A stretch of 64,000 nucleotides of DNA from Streptomyces actuosus (GCF_016921115.1 NZ_JAFFZS010000017.1:62001-126000); one strand, 5' to 3'; positions 1 to 11,356 are shown, counted from the stretch's first letter. The notes: generated by a model not told the origin, from the sequence alone. Program-made: numbers and translations.

Positions 1-1
1 C

Positions 2-154
2 ACAGCGCGGCAGAGTGTGATCCCCGACGCCGACGGGCGCACCGTGTGGGACCTCGACGCCTGCGGATTCCTGGACCGGGACTGCCCCGACACCGCCAAC
101 CCCAGCCTGTGGCGGCTCAACCCGTGGCCAGGCCGCTCACCGCGTCGCCGATGA
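2..154 (+). pseudogene. remnant of linear alkyl-sulfatase (metallo-beta-lactamase fold), N-terminal segment only
   Basis: The frame starting at base 2 reads through from the left edge and contains SVIPDADGRTVWDLDA and DCPDTANPSLWR. From memory, these are typical of the segment that precedes the metallo-beta-lactamase domain in BDS1/SdsA1-type alkyl sulfatases. In full-length enzymes (about 600 residues) the catalytic HxHxDH domain follows. Here the similarity stops at the Trp-Arg near base 116 and the frame ends 12 codons later. The loss of similarity coincides with the stop codon of the convergent GAP-family gene, so a deletion or rearrangement probably removed the rest. The upstream part lies outside the window. 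Confidence 0.55.
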
Positions 155-798
155 TCTTCACGCCGAGCACGACCAGCAGCGTCGTCATGATCGCGGCGTT
201 GTGCGCGGCCATCCACTCCTTCCACCCGGCCAGCACGCTCGCGGACCGGTCACCCCCGGCCAGGTACACCCCGAGGGGAACCTAGGGTGCACAGGGAGGC
301 GATCAGCACCATCAGGACCGCGGCGACCGCTCGGCCGCCCGCAGTGGCGTCGGCCCCGGCGATCCCCACGGCGCCGCTGACGGCCAGCACGAGGTTCTTC
401 GGGTTGGCGACCGCCAGCGCCGCGGCCAGAACAGCCGCCCGGGCCGGGGTGAAGGAATCGATCGACCGCATCCAGCCGGGCGTCGCGGCGGCCTGCCCGT
501 CCCGCGGTCGCTCCCGCCACTGCCGGGCGCCCAGCAGCAGGAACAGCAGGCCGAGGGCCAGGTGCAGCCAGTACGTCCACTGCGCGGGGCCGTCGTCGCC
601 CTCGGCCGACGCCCCCGTGCCCAGCAGGACGACGGCGCAGACCAGCACCGACAGCGACAGCGTCCAGGCCGCCGCGAACGCGATGCCGTTGCCCCGCCCG
701 CGCGGTGCGGACAGCATCAGCACGATGGCGATCAGCGGGACGGGGCTGATGGCGATGCCGACGGCCGGGGCGAGCATCTGCCCGATCGCGTCCAGCAC
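117..798 (-). pseudogene. GAP-family (Sap-like) membrane transporter, frameshifted
   Basis: From GTG 798 the protein begins with MLDAIGQMLAPAVGIAIS and has the hydrophobic segments and NPKN motif of the GAP/Sap family (LysE-like six-helix exporters, including mycobacterial sulfolipid-addressing Sap). The frame breaks after SLCTLG near base 282. Shifting by one base restores PLGVYLAGGD and a last membrane helix ending VSGLATG, with a TGA at 119-117. The 682-nt span is 227 codons plus one base, so one extra base is enough to break it. It follows the DUF1269 gene by 13 nt in the same direction. It is either a young pseudogene or a sequencing error. Confidence 0.7.
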
Positions 799-811
799 GG
801 CGGCGCCCGGC

Positions 812-1297
812 CTACTCGGCGAAGACTTCGCGCAGTTTGGCCTCCTGCTCGCTGTCCAGGTTCGACTGGATCAGCTGCGCGTGACCGCCGGCGAAGGCCT
901 CCTTCACACGGTCGACGACGGCGTCCTGCGACAGCAGGAACAGCGCCGACGTCCCCGGTGTCACCTGGGACTTCACCGAGTCGATGAAGTCGTCGTCGAT
1001 GCCGACGTCACTCATCTTGCCGCCGAGCGCGCCCGCGGCGGCACCCACGGCGGCGCCGAACAGGGGCATCAGGAAGATCAGGCCGAAGAGCATGCCCCAG
1101 AACATGCCCGACAGGGCGCCCACTCCGGTGAGGCTGTTCAGTTGACGGGTCTTCGGCTTCTTCGCGCCCTCGGGCCAACTGGCCACCGCCGCGTCGACGA
1201 CCTTGATCAGCTCCTGCTTCTGCAGCTGGAGCAGGCCGTTCTCGGCTGCTTCCGCGCCCTCGGGCGTATCGAACTTCCAGACGGTCAGGGTGGCCAT
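812..1297 (-). CDS. DUF1269-family protein
   Basis: This 161-residue protein starts MATLTVWKFDTPEGAEAAE. A GGAGG sits 6 nt before the ATG at 1297, which is preferred over longer upstream extensions. It has an N-terminal ferredoxin-like half, a glycine/alanine-rich double hydrophobic hairpin at about residues 51-84, and a second alpha/beta half ending in LREVFAE. This is the DUF1269 layout. The family's function is not established; members are membrane-associated and often found near stress genes. The gene leads the broken GAP gene, probably in one transcript. A perfect 10-bp inverted repeat overlaps its promoter region. Confidence 0.8.
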   Translation of the reverse strand: MATLTVWKFDTPEGAEAAENGLLQLQKQELIKVVDAAVASWPEGAKKPKTRQLNSLTGVGALSGMFWGMLFGLIFLMPLFGAAVGAAAGALGGKMSDVGIDDDFIDSVKSQVTPGTSALFLLSQDAVVDRVKEAFAGGHAQLIQSNLDSEQEAKLREVFAE

Positions 1298-1353
1298 GGA
1301 CGTCCTCCGGGACATGACTGCCGGTTGCGATGGATGCCCCTCAGTAAACGCGC

Positions 1354-1378
1354 GCCCGACATGGCGCGCATGTCGGGC
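1354..1378 (-). promoter_or_regulatory. operator-like inverted repeat upstream of the DUF1269 gene
   Basis: Perfect 10-bp arms GCCCGACATG (1354-1363) and CATGTCGGGC (1369-1378) flank a 5-nt centre. On the minus strand a TTTACT (1348-1343) is a plausible -10, which places the palindrome over the -35 region. A dimeric repressor site is the simplest reading; the binding protein is unknown. Confidence 0.45.
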
Positions 1379-1583
1379 CATCAGCCATTTGTCCTCACAG
1401 GCGATTGAGAACCCTCCTGAAATAGCCCCAACGGCCTACCTCTGCTCGCGCGCGAGCGCTCGCGACGGTGCGCTGGCAGAAGAGCGGTCGCAGCGATCGC
1501 GGCGATCGGCGGCCGAACGGCCGCGGTGACGGCCTGCGGCGCAGCCGCGGCGACGGCGCGGCCGGTTCGACGAGGAGGCACGG

Positions 1584-2909
1584 GTGGCGGACGGCAACGG
1601 ACTCCCGGACGAGAACGCGGAACAAGGCGAACTGGAGGAACTGCGGGCCCGGGTGGCCGCCCTGGAGAGCGAGGGGGCCCGGCCGCCGCGGCACCGGGGC
1701 CGCTCCTTCCTCGCCGCGGTCCTCCTCATCATCGGCTGCATCCTCGCTCCCCTGGCCGTCGTCGCCGCATGGGCCGCCGACCAGGTCGGGGACACCGACC
1801 GCTATGTCGCCACCGTCGCCCCGCTGGCCTCCAACCCCGATGTCCAGGCCGCCGTCGCCAACCGGGCCACCGACGCGCTGATGGCGAGGATCGACCTGCA
1901 GTCCCTGCTCGCCGACCTTCCCGTCGAGGACCGGCCGCTGGTGGAGAAGGCGCTGGGCCCGCTCGCCGACTCCCTGGAGGGAGCGCTCCGCAGCTTCGTG
2001 GAGGACAGGGCACAGGCGATCGTCGCCTCGGACGCCTTCCGGACGCTGTGGATCGAGGCCAACCGCCGTGTGCACAGCGCCGTCGAGAAGGCCCTCACGG
2101 GCAGCGGCGGCGGAGCCGTGGAGCTCACGAACGACACCGTCACCGTCGACCTCGCGCCCCTGATCGACCAGGTCAAGCAGCGTCTGGTCGACCAGGGCCT
2201 GACCGTCGTCGGGCGCATCCCCGAGATCCACACGAACTTCACCCTCGTCCGGTCCGACCAGATCGGCAAGATCAAGACGTACGTCCGGCTGCTGCAACTC
2301 GCCGGCAACTGGCTGCCGGTGATCGCCGTCCTCCTGATCGCCGCCGGCGTCCTCCTCGCGGTCCGGCGCCGCAGAGCACTGGTCGCGGCCTCCCTCGCCG
2401 CCGCGTTCGCTGTCCTCCTGCTCGGCGTCGGGCTGCGGATCTTCCGCGTGATCTACCTCGACCACCTCCCGGCCGACATCTCGCAGGACGCGGCGGGCGC
2501 GGTGTACGACACCCTCACGCGCTTCCTCCAGACCTCCGTGCGGGTGGTCATCGCCCTCGGCGTCGTCATCGCCCTCGGCGCCTGGCTCACGGGGCCGGGG
2601 CGGCGCGCGGGACTGGTGCGGGGGTTGTGGACCTCCGGCATCGGCGCGGTGCGCACCACGGCGGACCGGGCCGGTATGCGCACCGGCCCGGTGGGACCGT
2701 TCGTACGGCGCTACCGCACCTGGATCACCTGGACACTGGTGGCCGTGGTGGTCCTGGTGTATCTGCTGTGGTCCTACCCCACCGGGTGGGTGGTCGTCGG
2801 TCTGGCGCTGCTGCTGCTGTTCCTGCTGGCCGTGGTGGAGTTCCTCGCCGCTCCGGAGGCGGCCGACGAGCAGCACCCGGGGCAGCACCCCGACCACGCG
2901 GCCGCCTGA
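1584..2909 (+). CDS. integral membrane protein of unknown function
   Basis: This 441-residue protein has GTG at 1584 with GAGGAG 5 nt upstream. Residues 10-31 are acidic and probably form a short coiled coil. A membrane helix follows at about 41-66, then a soluble region of about 180 residues (a repeated-looking helical segment with VANRATDAL and LIDQVKQRLVDQ), then about five helices between 244 and 420. The topology suggests one long extracytoplasmic loop between the first helix and the C-terminal bundle. No catalytic motif is visible. It is transcribed alone and ends at a strong hairpin. The function is unknown; similar proteins are common in Streptomyces. Confidence 0.8.
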   Translation: MADGNGLPDENAEQGELEELRARVAALESEGARPPRHRGRSFLAAVLLIIGCILAPLAVVAAWAADQVGDTDRYVATVAPLASNPDVQAAVANRATDALMARIDLQSLLADLPVEDRPLVEKALGPLADSLEGALRSFVEDRAQAIVASDAFRTLWIEANRRVHSAVEKALTGSGGGAVELTNDTVTVDLAPLIDQVKQRLVDQGLTVVGRIPEIHTNFTLVRSDQIGKIKTYVRLLQLAGNWLPVIAVLLIAAGVLLAVRRRRALVAASLAAAFAVLLLGVGLRIFRVIYLDHLPADISQDAAGAVYDTLTRFLQTSVRVVIALGVVIALGAWLTGPGRRAGLVRGLWTSGIGAVRTTADRAGMRTGPVGPFVRRYRTWITWTLVAVVVLVYLLWSYPTGWVVVGLALLLLFLLAVVEFLAAPEAADEQHPGQHPDHAAA

Positions 2910-2969
2910 GACCGGCTCACCGCGTGGTGACCGCCCGCGGAGGACCCGCGCACCCCGTCACGAGCACAG

Positions 2970-3004
2970 CGGACGGCCCCTGCCGTCGTGGAGGGGGCCG
3001 TCCG
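2970..3004 (+). terminator. intrinsic-type terminator hairpin
   Basis: An 11-bp perfect stem (2970-2980 with 2994-3004; core GGACGGCCCC/GGGGCCGTCC) with a 13-nt loop lies 60 nt after the membrane-protein stop codon. There is no T tract, as is usual in Streptomyces. Confidence 0.55.
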
Positions 3005-3106
3005 GACGAGGGCCGGTGAGGAGCCCGAGCCGAGGGACGAAGCCCGGAGCCGGAGACCGAGGACGGACCGGCTCCGCAGACCGAGGAGCCGGAGACCGGG
3101 GGCCTG

Positions 3107-3208
3107 GAACCGGGGAGTCGGCCCCCGGGGACCGAGCCCCGAACCGGGTGATCGGTCCCGGACACCGCGGTCCGGAACCGGGGAGTCGGTCCCGGACACC
3201 GGGGAACC
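3107..3208. repeat. 34-bp tandem repeat, three copies
   Basis: Copies start at 3107, 3141 and 3175 and all begin GAACCGGG. Copies 2 and 3 also share TCGGTCCCGGACACCG, and copies 1 and 3 share their first 15 bases. A fourth partial GAACCGGG occurs at 3226, and a looser GGAGCCGGAGACCG repeat (3046, 3086) precedes the array. It fills the gap between two convergent genes (2910-3273), which otherwise holds only the terminator. Confidence 0.7.
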
Positions 3209-3273
3209 GCCCGGCCCACCCCCGCGAACCGGGCGGGACGGGCCGCGGGCCGGTCTTCGGCCCGTCCCTGCGG

Positions 3274-3795
3274 TCAGTACCGCAGGGCGGCCCCGACGTC
3301 GGCCTTCACGGTTCCGGAGAGGGTGTGGGTGCTGCGCGCCGTCGCCTCGCCGGAGGACCCGGCGGCCACGTCGGAGACGGTCACCACGACCACGTCGAGC
3401 AGTTTCCCGTCGCTGTTGCGGAAGTCGACCTGGACGGCGAAGGACTGCTCGCTGTCCGCGGTGTTGTCCGCCGTCACGGTGACGGTGGTGCGCCCGCTGT
3501 CGTCCGTGCTCGGTTCGCCGAGCTTCACGTCGTCCTTGGCGTCGATGCCGTTCTTGATCGACTCCAGCGTCCGCCCCACCTCCGCGGTGGCCGAGGCGAG
3601 CGCCGAGGCGCCCTGGGAGGCCAGCGACGAGGCCGCCGCGGTGACTTCCGCGCCCACGGACGAGGCCGCCGAGGCCGCCTTGCTCGCTGCGTCGGACGTG
3701 CCGCCTCCGCCGTCGTCCGAGCAGCCGCTCAGCCCCGCGGCCAGCACCACCGCCAGCACGGCCACCGTCGTGCCACGCGTCACCTGTCCGGCCAT
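3274..3795 (-). CDS. putative lipoprotein
   Basis: This 173-residue protein starts at ATG 3795 with AGGAGG 5 nt upstream. A signal peptide ends in a lipobox (LSGC, Cys25), so it should be lipid-anchored outside the membrane. A long alanine/serine-rich helical linker (about residues 30-85) follows. The C-terminal part has a beta-sandwich look (TTVTVTADNTADSEQSFAVQ), like the FxLYD/DUF4352-type extracellular domains that carry conserved asparagines. Its partner and role are unknown. It is divergent from the DUF7144 gene across 265 nt. Confidence 0.75.
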   Translation of the reverse strand: MAGQVTRGTTVAVLAVVLAAGLSGCSDDGGGGTSDAASKAASAASSVGAEVTAAASSLASQGASALASATAEVGRTLESIKNGIDAKDDVKLGEPSTDDSGRTTVTVTADNTADSEQSFAVQVDFRNSDGKLLDVVVVTVSDVAAGSSGEATARSTHTLSGTVKADVGAALRY

Positions 3796-4060
3796 GCCGC
3801 CTCCTGTCTCCGCCTGCTCGGGTCTGCACTCCACCTCAGTGAAGTGCCGCCCGGCACCGGCCGCACGCCCAGGGGACCGCCCAGGGGACAGGGAAGGGCA
3901 GGTGATTCACACCAACGGGCCCGCGGAGGCGGCGGGCGCACCTTCCGTACGCGGGCCGTGCGACTCCGGTGGCCGATCCGGTACGCAGCGCGGAAGGTGG
4001 AGGGAGAGGCCAGGCGGACGGCGGCCGAAGCCGGCCGCCCTGCGAGAACGGAGGACGTCC

Positions 4061-4504
4061 ATGGCCACGCAGTCCCACCCCCAGACACCCTCGGGCGGCT
4101 ACCGGTCCACCTCCACCGGGAACAGCCCCTGGGTCACCGGCGGCGCCACGTTCGCCGGTGTTCTGCTGTTCGTCTACGGGGTCCTGGGCGTCCTCCAGGG
4201 CGTCGCCGCGATCGCCAAGGACGACGTCTACGCCCGCATCGGCGACTACGTCTACAAGATCAACCTCACCGGCTGGGGCTGGATCCTGCTGATCCTCGGT
4301 GTCATCGCCGTGTTCGCGGGCTGGGGCATCCTCGTCGGCGCCGGCTGGGCCCGCGCGGTCGGCATCGTGCTCGCCTCGCTGAACCTGATCAGCCAGTTCA
4401 TGTTCCTGCCGTACGCGCCGGTCTGGTCGGTGATCATGATGGCGATCAACGTCTTCGTCATCTGGGCCCTGGCGGTCTACCGGCCGAGCACGGCGCCCCG
4501 CTGA
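4061..4504 (+). CDS. DUF7144-family membrane protein
   Basis: This 147-residue protein has ATG at 4061 with GGAGG 6 nt upstream. A polar N-terminus of about 25 residues leads into four hydrophobic helices (starting around TFAGVLLFVYGVLG, GWGWILLILGVIAVF, RAVGIVLASLNLI and SVIMMAINVFVIWAL). This pattern and the tail VYRPSTAPR match the small four-helix DUF7144 family common in actinobacteria. The function is unknown. It appears monocistronic. Confidence 0.75.
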   Translation: MATQSHPQTPSGGYRSTSTGNSPWVTGGATFAGVLLFVYGVLGVLQGVAAIAKDDVYARIGDYVYKINLTGWGWILLILGVIAVFAGWGILVGAGWARAVGIVLASLNLISQFMFLPYAPVWSVIMMAINVFVIWALAVYRPSTAPR

Positions 4505-4796
4505 TCCACGGGACCGTCCAGAGCCTCACCGGCCCCCTCCCTCCCGGCGGGCATCGTCGGGCGGCCGGCCGTGGGGCCCACGCCGCCCGACGTCGCGTTC
4601 CCGGCCGTTCGGCGGCTGCGCGGTGGGGCGGGAACAGACGGTCCGAGGCGGCCGGCCCGGTTCCGGGGCCGGAGACACCGTGGGCGGAGGCGGCGTTGCC
4701 GATGACGAGCACCGTGTCCCGCGACGGTAGGTGCCCGCGCGTCGTCGCCAGGTCCCCGGGCGCCCGCGGCGGACGGACGGAGCCCCGGCGCCCTGC

Positions 4797-4828
4797 GGCC
4801 CCCGCGGCGCTCCGCGGGCGCGGGGGCC
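4797..4828. repeat. 10-bp perfect inverted repeat, possible terminator
   Basis: Arms GGCCCCCGCG (4797-4806) and CGCGGGGGCC (4819-4828) with a 12-nt loop lie in the 4505-4983 gap. No gene was recognised in that gap apart from the short stress-protein-like frame after this hairpin. Confidence 0.4.
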
Positions 4829-4832
4829 TTCC

Positions 4833-4983
4833 GTGAGCCCGCCGATCGTGATGGGGGCCGACACCTCCCCCGCCGGCCCGGAGGCGGTGACGGCCGCCGT
4901 TCGTCGGGCGCGGCTGCGCGGGCCGACGGCGGTGCCCGCGCCGTACCACGCCCACCGCCCGGTCGCCGCCGTGCGGGACTCCG

Positions 4984-4997
<14 letters not shown>
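4833..4997 (+). pseudogene. possible remnant of a universal stress protein (UspA) gene
   Basis: From GTG 4833 a 54-residue frame reads PPIVMGADTSPAG, then EAVTAAVRRARLRG. This resembles the first beta-strand and helix of UspA domains (PIVVGVDGS..EAV..AA.EA.LRG). It then loses similarity and ends 14 nt inside the P-type ATPase gene. UspA genes are often found beside such ATPases in actinobacteria, so a decayed or truncated copy is plausible. The resemblance covers only about 27 residues. Confidence 0.35.
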
Positions 4998-7731
<2,734 letters not shown>

Positions 7732-7865
7732 CCGGCCCCGGCCCCGCCCGTCCGTGGTGCCCGGCGCACATCGGGAGCGGCGCCGCTCCCGCGGTGGTCC
7801 GGGGTCCGGCGCAGGCCGTCCGTTACCGGTGTGCGGCCGCTCCGCCCGGCGAGCATCCTGTGATC

Positions 7866-8714
7866 ATGGCCCTCGCCCTCGCCGTGCCGGCAGCGCTCCT
7901 GGCCGCCTGCTGCTTCGCCGTGGCCGCCGTGCTCCAGCAGGAGGCCGCCGCGGCCGTGCCGGAGGAGGAGTCCCTGCGGCCCGGCCTGATCCGTGCGCTG
8001 GCCCGCCGGCCCCGGTGGCTGGCCGGCATCGCCCTGTCGGCGGTCTCCTTCGTCGTCCAGGGCGCGGCGCTCGCCTTCGGCCCGCTGGTCCTCGTCCTGC
8101 CCCTGGCGTCGGCGGACCTCCTCTTCGCCCTGCCGCTCATCGCCCGGCGCCGGCACCGGCGCCTCACCGGGCGGGAGGTGACGGGTGGCGTGTGCACCGC
8201 CGGCGGAGTGGCCGCGTTCCTGGTGGTGCTGCCCTACGCGGAGGGGGAGCGGCAGCCCGGTCCCGGGGACTGGCTGCCCCTTCTGGTGGTCGTCGCGGTC
8301 TGCGTCTCCGTGCTGGTGCCGGTCGGCCTGCGGGCCTTCGGCCGGGTCCGCGCGGGCGTGTACGCGGCGGCAGCCGGGCTGCTCTTCGCCCTGCTGGACG
8401 CGCTGACGAAGAGTGCGGCGGACCTCTTCCGCGATCGGGGCCTGCACGCCCTGGCGCACTGGGAGCCGTACGCGCTGCTCGTGGCCGGGGGAGCGGGCCT
8501 GCTGCTGGCGCAGAGCTCGTTCCAGGCCGGGTCCCTGGCGGTCAGCCTCCCCCTCATCGACACGATCGAGCCGATCGGCGCCGTCCTGATCGGGGCCGCC
8601 GTCTTCCACGAACGCCTGGCCTCGTCGGGACACCTCGCCGTCCAGGTCCTCGGCGCGGTCCTGGCCGTGACCGGCATCGTCATCCTGGACAGGTCCCCGC
8701 TGGTGCGCACCTGA
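7866..8714 (+). CDS. DMT-superfamily (EamA-like) transporter
   Basis: This 282-residue protein is almost entirely hydrophobic, with about nine to ten helices. A proline-rich helix (GPLVLVLPLASADLLFALPL) and the C-terminal helix pair (FHERLASSG, then VLGAVLAVTGIVIL) are typical of drug/metabolite exporters. The substrate is unknown. ATG 7866 is chosen; the preceding in-frame GTG at 7860 would add two residues. It follows the ATPase by 134 nt and may be cotranscribed with it. The 239 nt after it hold nothing I recognise. Confidence 0.8.
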   Translation: MALALAVPAALLAACCFAVAAVLQQEAAAAVPEEESLRPGLIRALARRPRWLAGIALSAVSFVVQGAALAFGPLVLVLPLASADLLFALPLIARRRHRRLTGREVTGGVCTAGGVAAFLVVLPYAEGERQPGPGDWLPLLVVVAVCVSVLVPVGLRAFGRVRAGVYAAAAGLLFALLDALTKSAADLFRDRGLHALAHWEPYALLVAGGAGLLLAQSSFQAGSLAVSLPLIDTIEPIGAVLIGAAVFHERLASSGHLAVQVLGAVLAVTGIVILDRSPLVRT

Positions 8715-8953
8715 GCGCGGGCCCACCCGTCACCCGTGGCCGAGGAGCCCCGCACCGGCACACACCCGACCCCGGGCGCCCGCCGAGCGCGCTCATCGCG
8801 TCCTCACCCGCCCGGCCCGGCCCCGGTCGCCCGGGGCACCGCCGCGTCACGCGCACGGCCCTGCGGCCGATGCCCGCCCGGGACGGGCCGCGGCGACCGC
8901 GACCCGAAGCGGGCGGAGGCCGTAAGCCCCGCCCGAACCCGCGAAACCCCTGC

Positions 8954-9505
8954 TCAGGGCCAGACCAGGCAATACGGCTGATGCCCCGCTTCGTGCAGCC
9001 GGTGGCTGAAGTCCTGCCACTCGTGCAGGAGCTGGTACACGTTGAACGCGTCGCGCGGGCCGCCGCGGTCCGGGACCGTCGACCAGATGAACGCCGCCGC
9101 GCCCACCGCCTCCTCGCCGATGTCGCGGAGGGGGTCCACGACCGTCATGGGGAGCTTCACCACGGCGTAGTCGGGGTGCAGGACGACCAGTTCCAGAGGC
9201 GGCACCTTGTGCAGCGGGACGCCCTCGATGCCGGTCAGCACCATGGCGGCCATCGTCTCGGGCTTGATCTTGGTGAACATGCCGTTCATGCCGAGCTCGT
9301 CGCCGCCGAGTTCCTCAGGGCGCATCGAGATCGGGACGCGGGCCGCGGTCGCGCCGTCGGGCGCACCGAAGTACTTGTACGTCACCCCCACCCGACCACC
9401 ATCTCTGCTCCCTGTCCGGAGCCGATCGCTCCGGCGGTCGCTCCGGCGGTCGACCTGATGATCGAAACGCCGGTCGAACCGGTCCGACGGCTCGGGCTCA
9501 CTCAC
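8954..9505 (-). CDS. conserved hypothetical protein next to hemL
   Basis: I do not recognise a domain. With GTG 9505 the protein is 183 residues: a 40-residue Asp/Arg-rich head followed by a compact 143-residue body from VTYKYFGAPDGATAARVPIS to HQPYCLVWP. GTG 9505 overlaps the stop of the small upstream frame by 4 nt (GTGA), the usual sign of translational coupling. GTG 9385, at the start of the body, is an alternative. The body lacks a signal peptide or membrane helix, so it should be cytoplasmic. It is divergent from hemL. Confidence 0.6.
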   Translation of the reverse strand: MSEPEPSDRFDRRFDHQVDRRSDRRSDRLRTGSRDGGRVGVTYKYFGAPDGATAARVPISMRPEELGGDELGMNGMFTKIKPETMAAMVLTGIEGVPLHKVPPLELVVLHPDYAVVKLPMTVVDPLRDIGEEAVGAAAFIWSTVPDRGGPRDAFNVYQLLHEWQDFSHRLHEAGHQPYCLVWP

Positions 9506-9633
9506 TGCGCCCTGTTCCTGATCTGCTTCGGCTGTTCCCTCCGCGTCGCGTCGGTGCCTTCCCCGCCGGGCACGTCGAGGACCCAGGTCGTCAGTCCCCT
9601 CGCCCAGTCCGCCACCGCGATGCATATCTCCAC
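9502..9633 (-). CDS. small ORF (43 aa) coupled to the downstream hypothetical gene
   Basis: From GTG 9633 the frame reads MEICIAVADWARGLTTWVLD and ends at TGA 9504-9502. About 39 of 43 third codon positions are G or C, which supports real coding. It overlaps the next start by 4 nt. No Shine-Dalgarno sequence is obvious; a TAGAAA about 10 nt upstream could be a -10. No known family is recognised. Confidence 0.45.
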   Translation of the reverse strand: MEICIAVADWARGLTTWVLDVPGGEGTDATRREQPKQIRNRAQ

Positions 9634-9980
9634 CCGACTGCTTTTTCTAGGACGCGTGGCCCCCGCCGCGCAACCCGATCATCGTGTCAGTGACCTCCCC
9701 CGCGGCCGCCCGCCGAAACGTGCGGTGAACCATCTGTCCACAGGATCGCAGGACCTGCCCAGTCCCTGACCATCACGTCCCACGCGGGCCGTGTGTTCAA
9801 GGCTGTGTGTATCGCCACTCAGTTTCGCAGATCACCGGTCGTCCTCGGAGCTTGATCGCCAGTTGTCCCCGCGCGTTGTCACCGGTGGCCCGGGGTGTGC
9901 GGCCACCGGGCAGCGCCCGCGGCGCGTGAGCGCCCCTGGCCTACCCTGAGGAGGTCACCCAGCAACCGGAGTCCGAGCAA

Positions 9981-10000
9981 GTCGGAGAAGGTCGGAGAAG
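9981..10000. repeat. tandem duplication of GTCGGAGAAG in the hemL leader
   Basis: Two exact adjacent 10-bp copies lie just before hemL. The second supplies the GGAG ribosome-binding site. Promoter-like TACCCT is at 9942-9947. The 9634-10009 stretch holds no gene, only this leader and the divergent promoters. Confidence 0.45.
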
Positions 10001-10009
10001 TCGCAGGTC

Positions 10010-11356
10010 ATGAGCGAAACGCCCTCCTCGGGAGCGCCCTCACCGGCGCCCTACCCCTACGAAGCGCCCGCCTCGCAGGCGCTGTTCGACCGCGCATCCG
10101 CCGTCACGCCGGGCGGTGTGAACTCGCCGGTGCGCGCCTTCCGCGCCGTGGGCGGCACGCCCCGGTTCATGGTGTCCGGCAGCGGACCGTACCTGACCGA
10201 TGCCGACGGGCGCGAGTACGTCGACCTGGTGTGCTCCTGGGGACCCATGATCCTCGGCCACTCCCACCCCGAGGTCCTCGCCGCCGTCCACGAGGCCGTC
10301 TCCCGCGGCACGTCCTTCGGTACGCCCGGTGAGGGCGAGGTCGCGCTCGCCGAGGAGATCGTCGCCCGGGTGGAGCCGGTGGAGCAGGTACGGCTCGTCA
10401 GCAGCGGCACCGAGGCGACCATGTCCGCGATCCGGCTCGCGCGCGGCTTCACCCGTCGCCCCAAGGTGGTCAAGTTCGCCGGCTGCTACCACGGGCACGT
10501 GGACTCGCTCCTCGCCGCCGCGGGCAGCGGCGTGGCCACGTTCGCGCTGCCCGACACCCCCGGTGTCACCGGTGCCCAGGCCGGCGACACCATCGTGCTG
10601 CCGTACAACGACCTGGAGGCCGTGCACGAGGCGTTCCACCGGCACCCCGGCGAGATCGCCTGCGTCATCACCGAGGCCTCGCCCGGCAACATGGGCGTCG
10701 TCCCGCCGCTGCCCGGCTTCAACCAGGGGCTGCGGGACGCCTGCCACAAGAACGGCGCGCTGTACATCTCCGACGAGGTCATGACCGGCTTCCGTACCAG
10801 CCGGGCGGGCTGGTACGGCGTCGACGGGGTGAAACCGGACCTGATGACCTTCGGCAAGGTCATGGGCGGCGGCTTCCCGGCCGCGGCCTTCGGCGGTCGC
10901 GCCGACGTGATGGCCCACCTCGCGCCGGCCGGGCCCGTCTACCAGGCCGGGACCCTCTCCGGGAACCCGGTCGCCACCGCCGCCGGGCTCGCCCAGCTGC
11001 GGCTGCTGGACGACGCGGCGTACGACACCGTCGACGCCGTCTCCGCGCAGATCCGGTCCCTGGTCACGGAGGCGCTCACCAAGGAGGGCGTCGCGCACCG
11101 GCTGCAGACCGCCTCCAACATGTTCTCGGTGTTCTTCACGGACCGCGAGGTGCGCGACTACGAGGACGCCAAGGCCCAGGAGTCCTTCCGGTACACGGCG
11201 TTCTTCCACTCGCTGCTGGCGAACGGCGTCTACCTGCCGCCGTCGTCCTTCGAGTCCTGGTTCGTGTCCGCGGCCCACGACGAACGGGCCATCCAGCGGA
11301 TCGCCGACGCCCTTCCGGCGGCGGCCCGAGCGGCGGCGGAGGCCACGGCAGCATGA
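10010..11356 (+). CDS. hemL: glutamate-1-semialdehyde 2,1-aminomutase
   Basis: This 448-residue PLP enzyme converts glutamate-1-semialdehyde to 5-aminolevulinate in the C5 route to heme. The family pattern is complete: VTPGGVNSPVRAF near the N-terminus, the aminotransferase class III core, and the PLP lysine in LMTFGKVMGGG (Lys283). Length is normal. The following phosphatase gene overlaps by 4 nt (ATGA), so the two are coupled. The downstream cytochrome c maturation genes use heme, which fits the location. Confidence 0.95.
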   Translation: MSETPSSGAPSPAPYPYEAPASQALFDRASAVTPGGVNSPVRAFRAVGGTPRFMVSGSGPYLTDADGREYVDLVCSWGPMILGHSHPEVLAAVHEAVSRGTSFGTPGEGEVALAEEIVARVEPVEQVRLVSSGTEATMSAIRLARGFTRRPKVVKFAGCYHGHVDSLLAAAGSGVATFALPDTPGVTGAQAGDTIVLPYNDLEAVHEAFHRHPGEIACVITEASPGNMGVVPPLPGFNQGLRDACHKNGALYISDEVMTGFRTSRAGWYGVDGVKPDLMTFGKVMGGGFPAAAFGGRADVMAHLAPAGPVYQAGTLSGNPVATAAGLAQLRLLDDAAYDTVDAVSAQIRSLVTEALTKEGVAHRLQTASNMFSVFFTDREVRDYEDAKAQESFRYTAFFHSLLANGVYLPPSSFESWFVSAAHDERAIQRIADALPAAARAAAEATAA

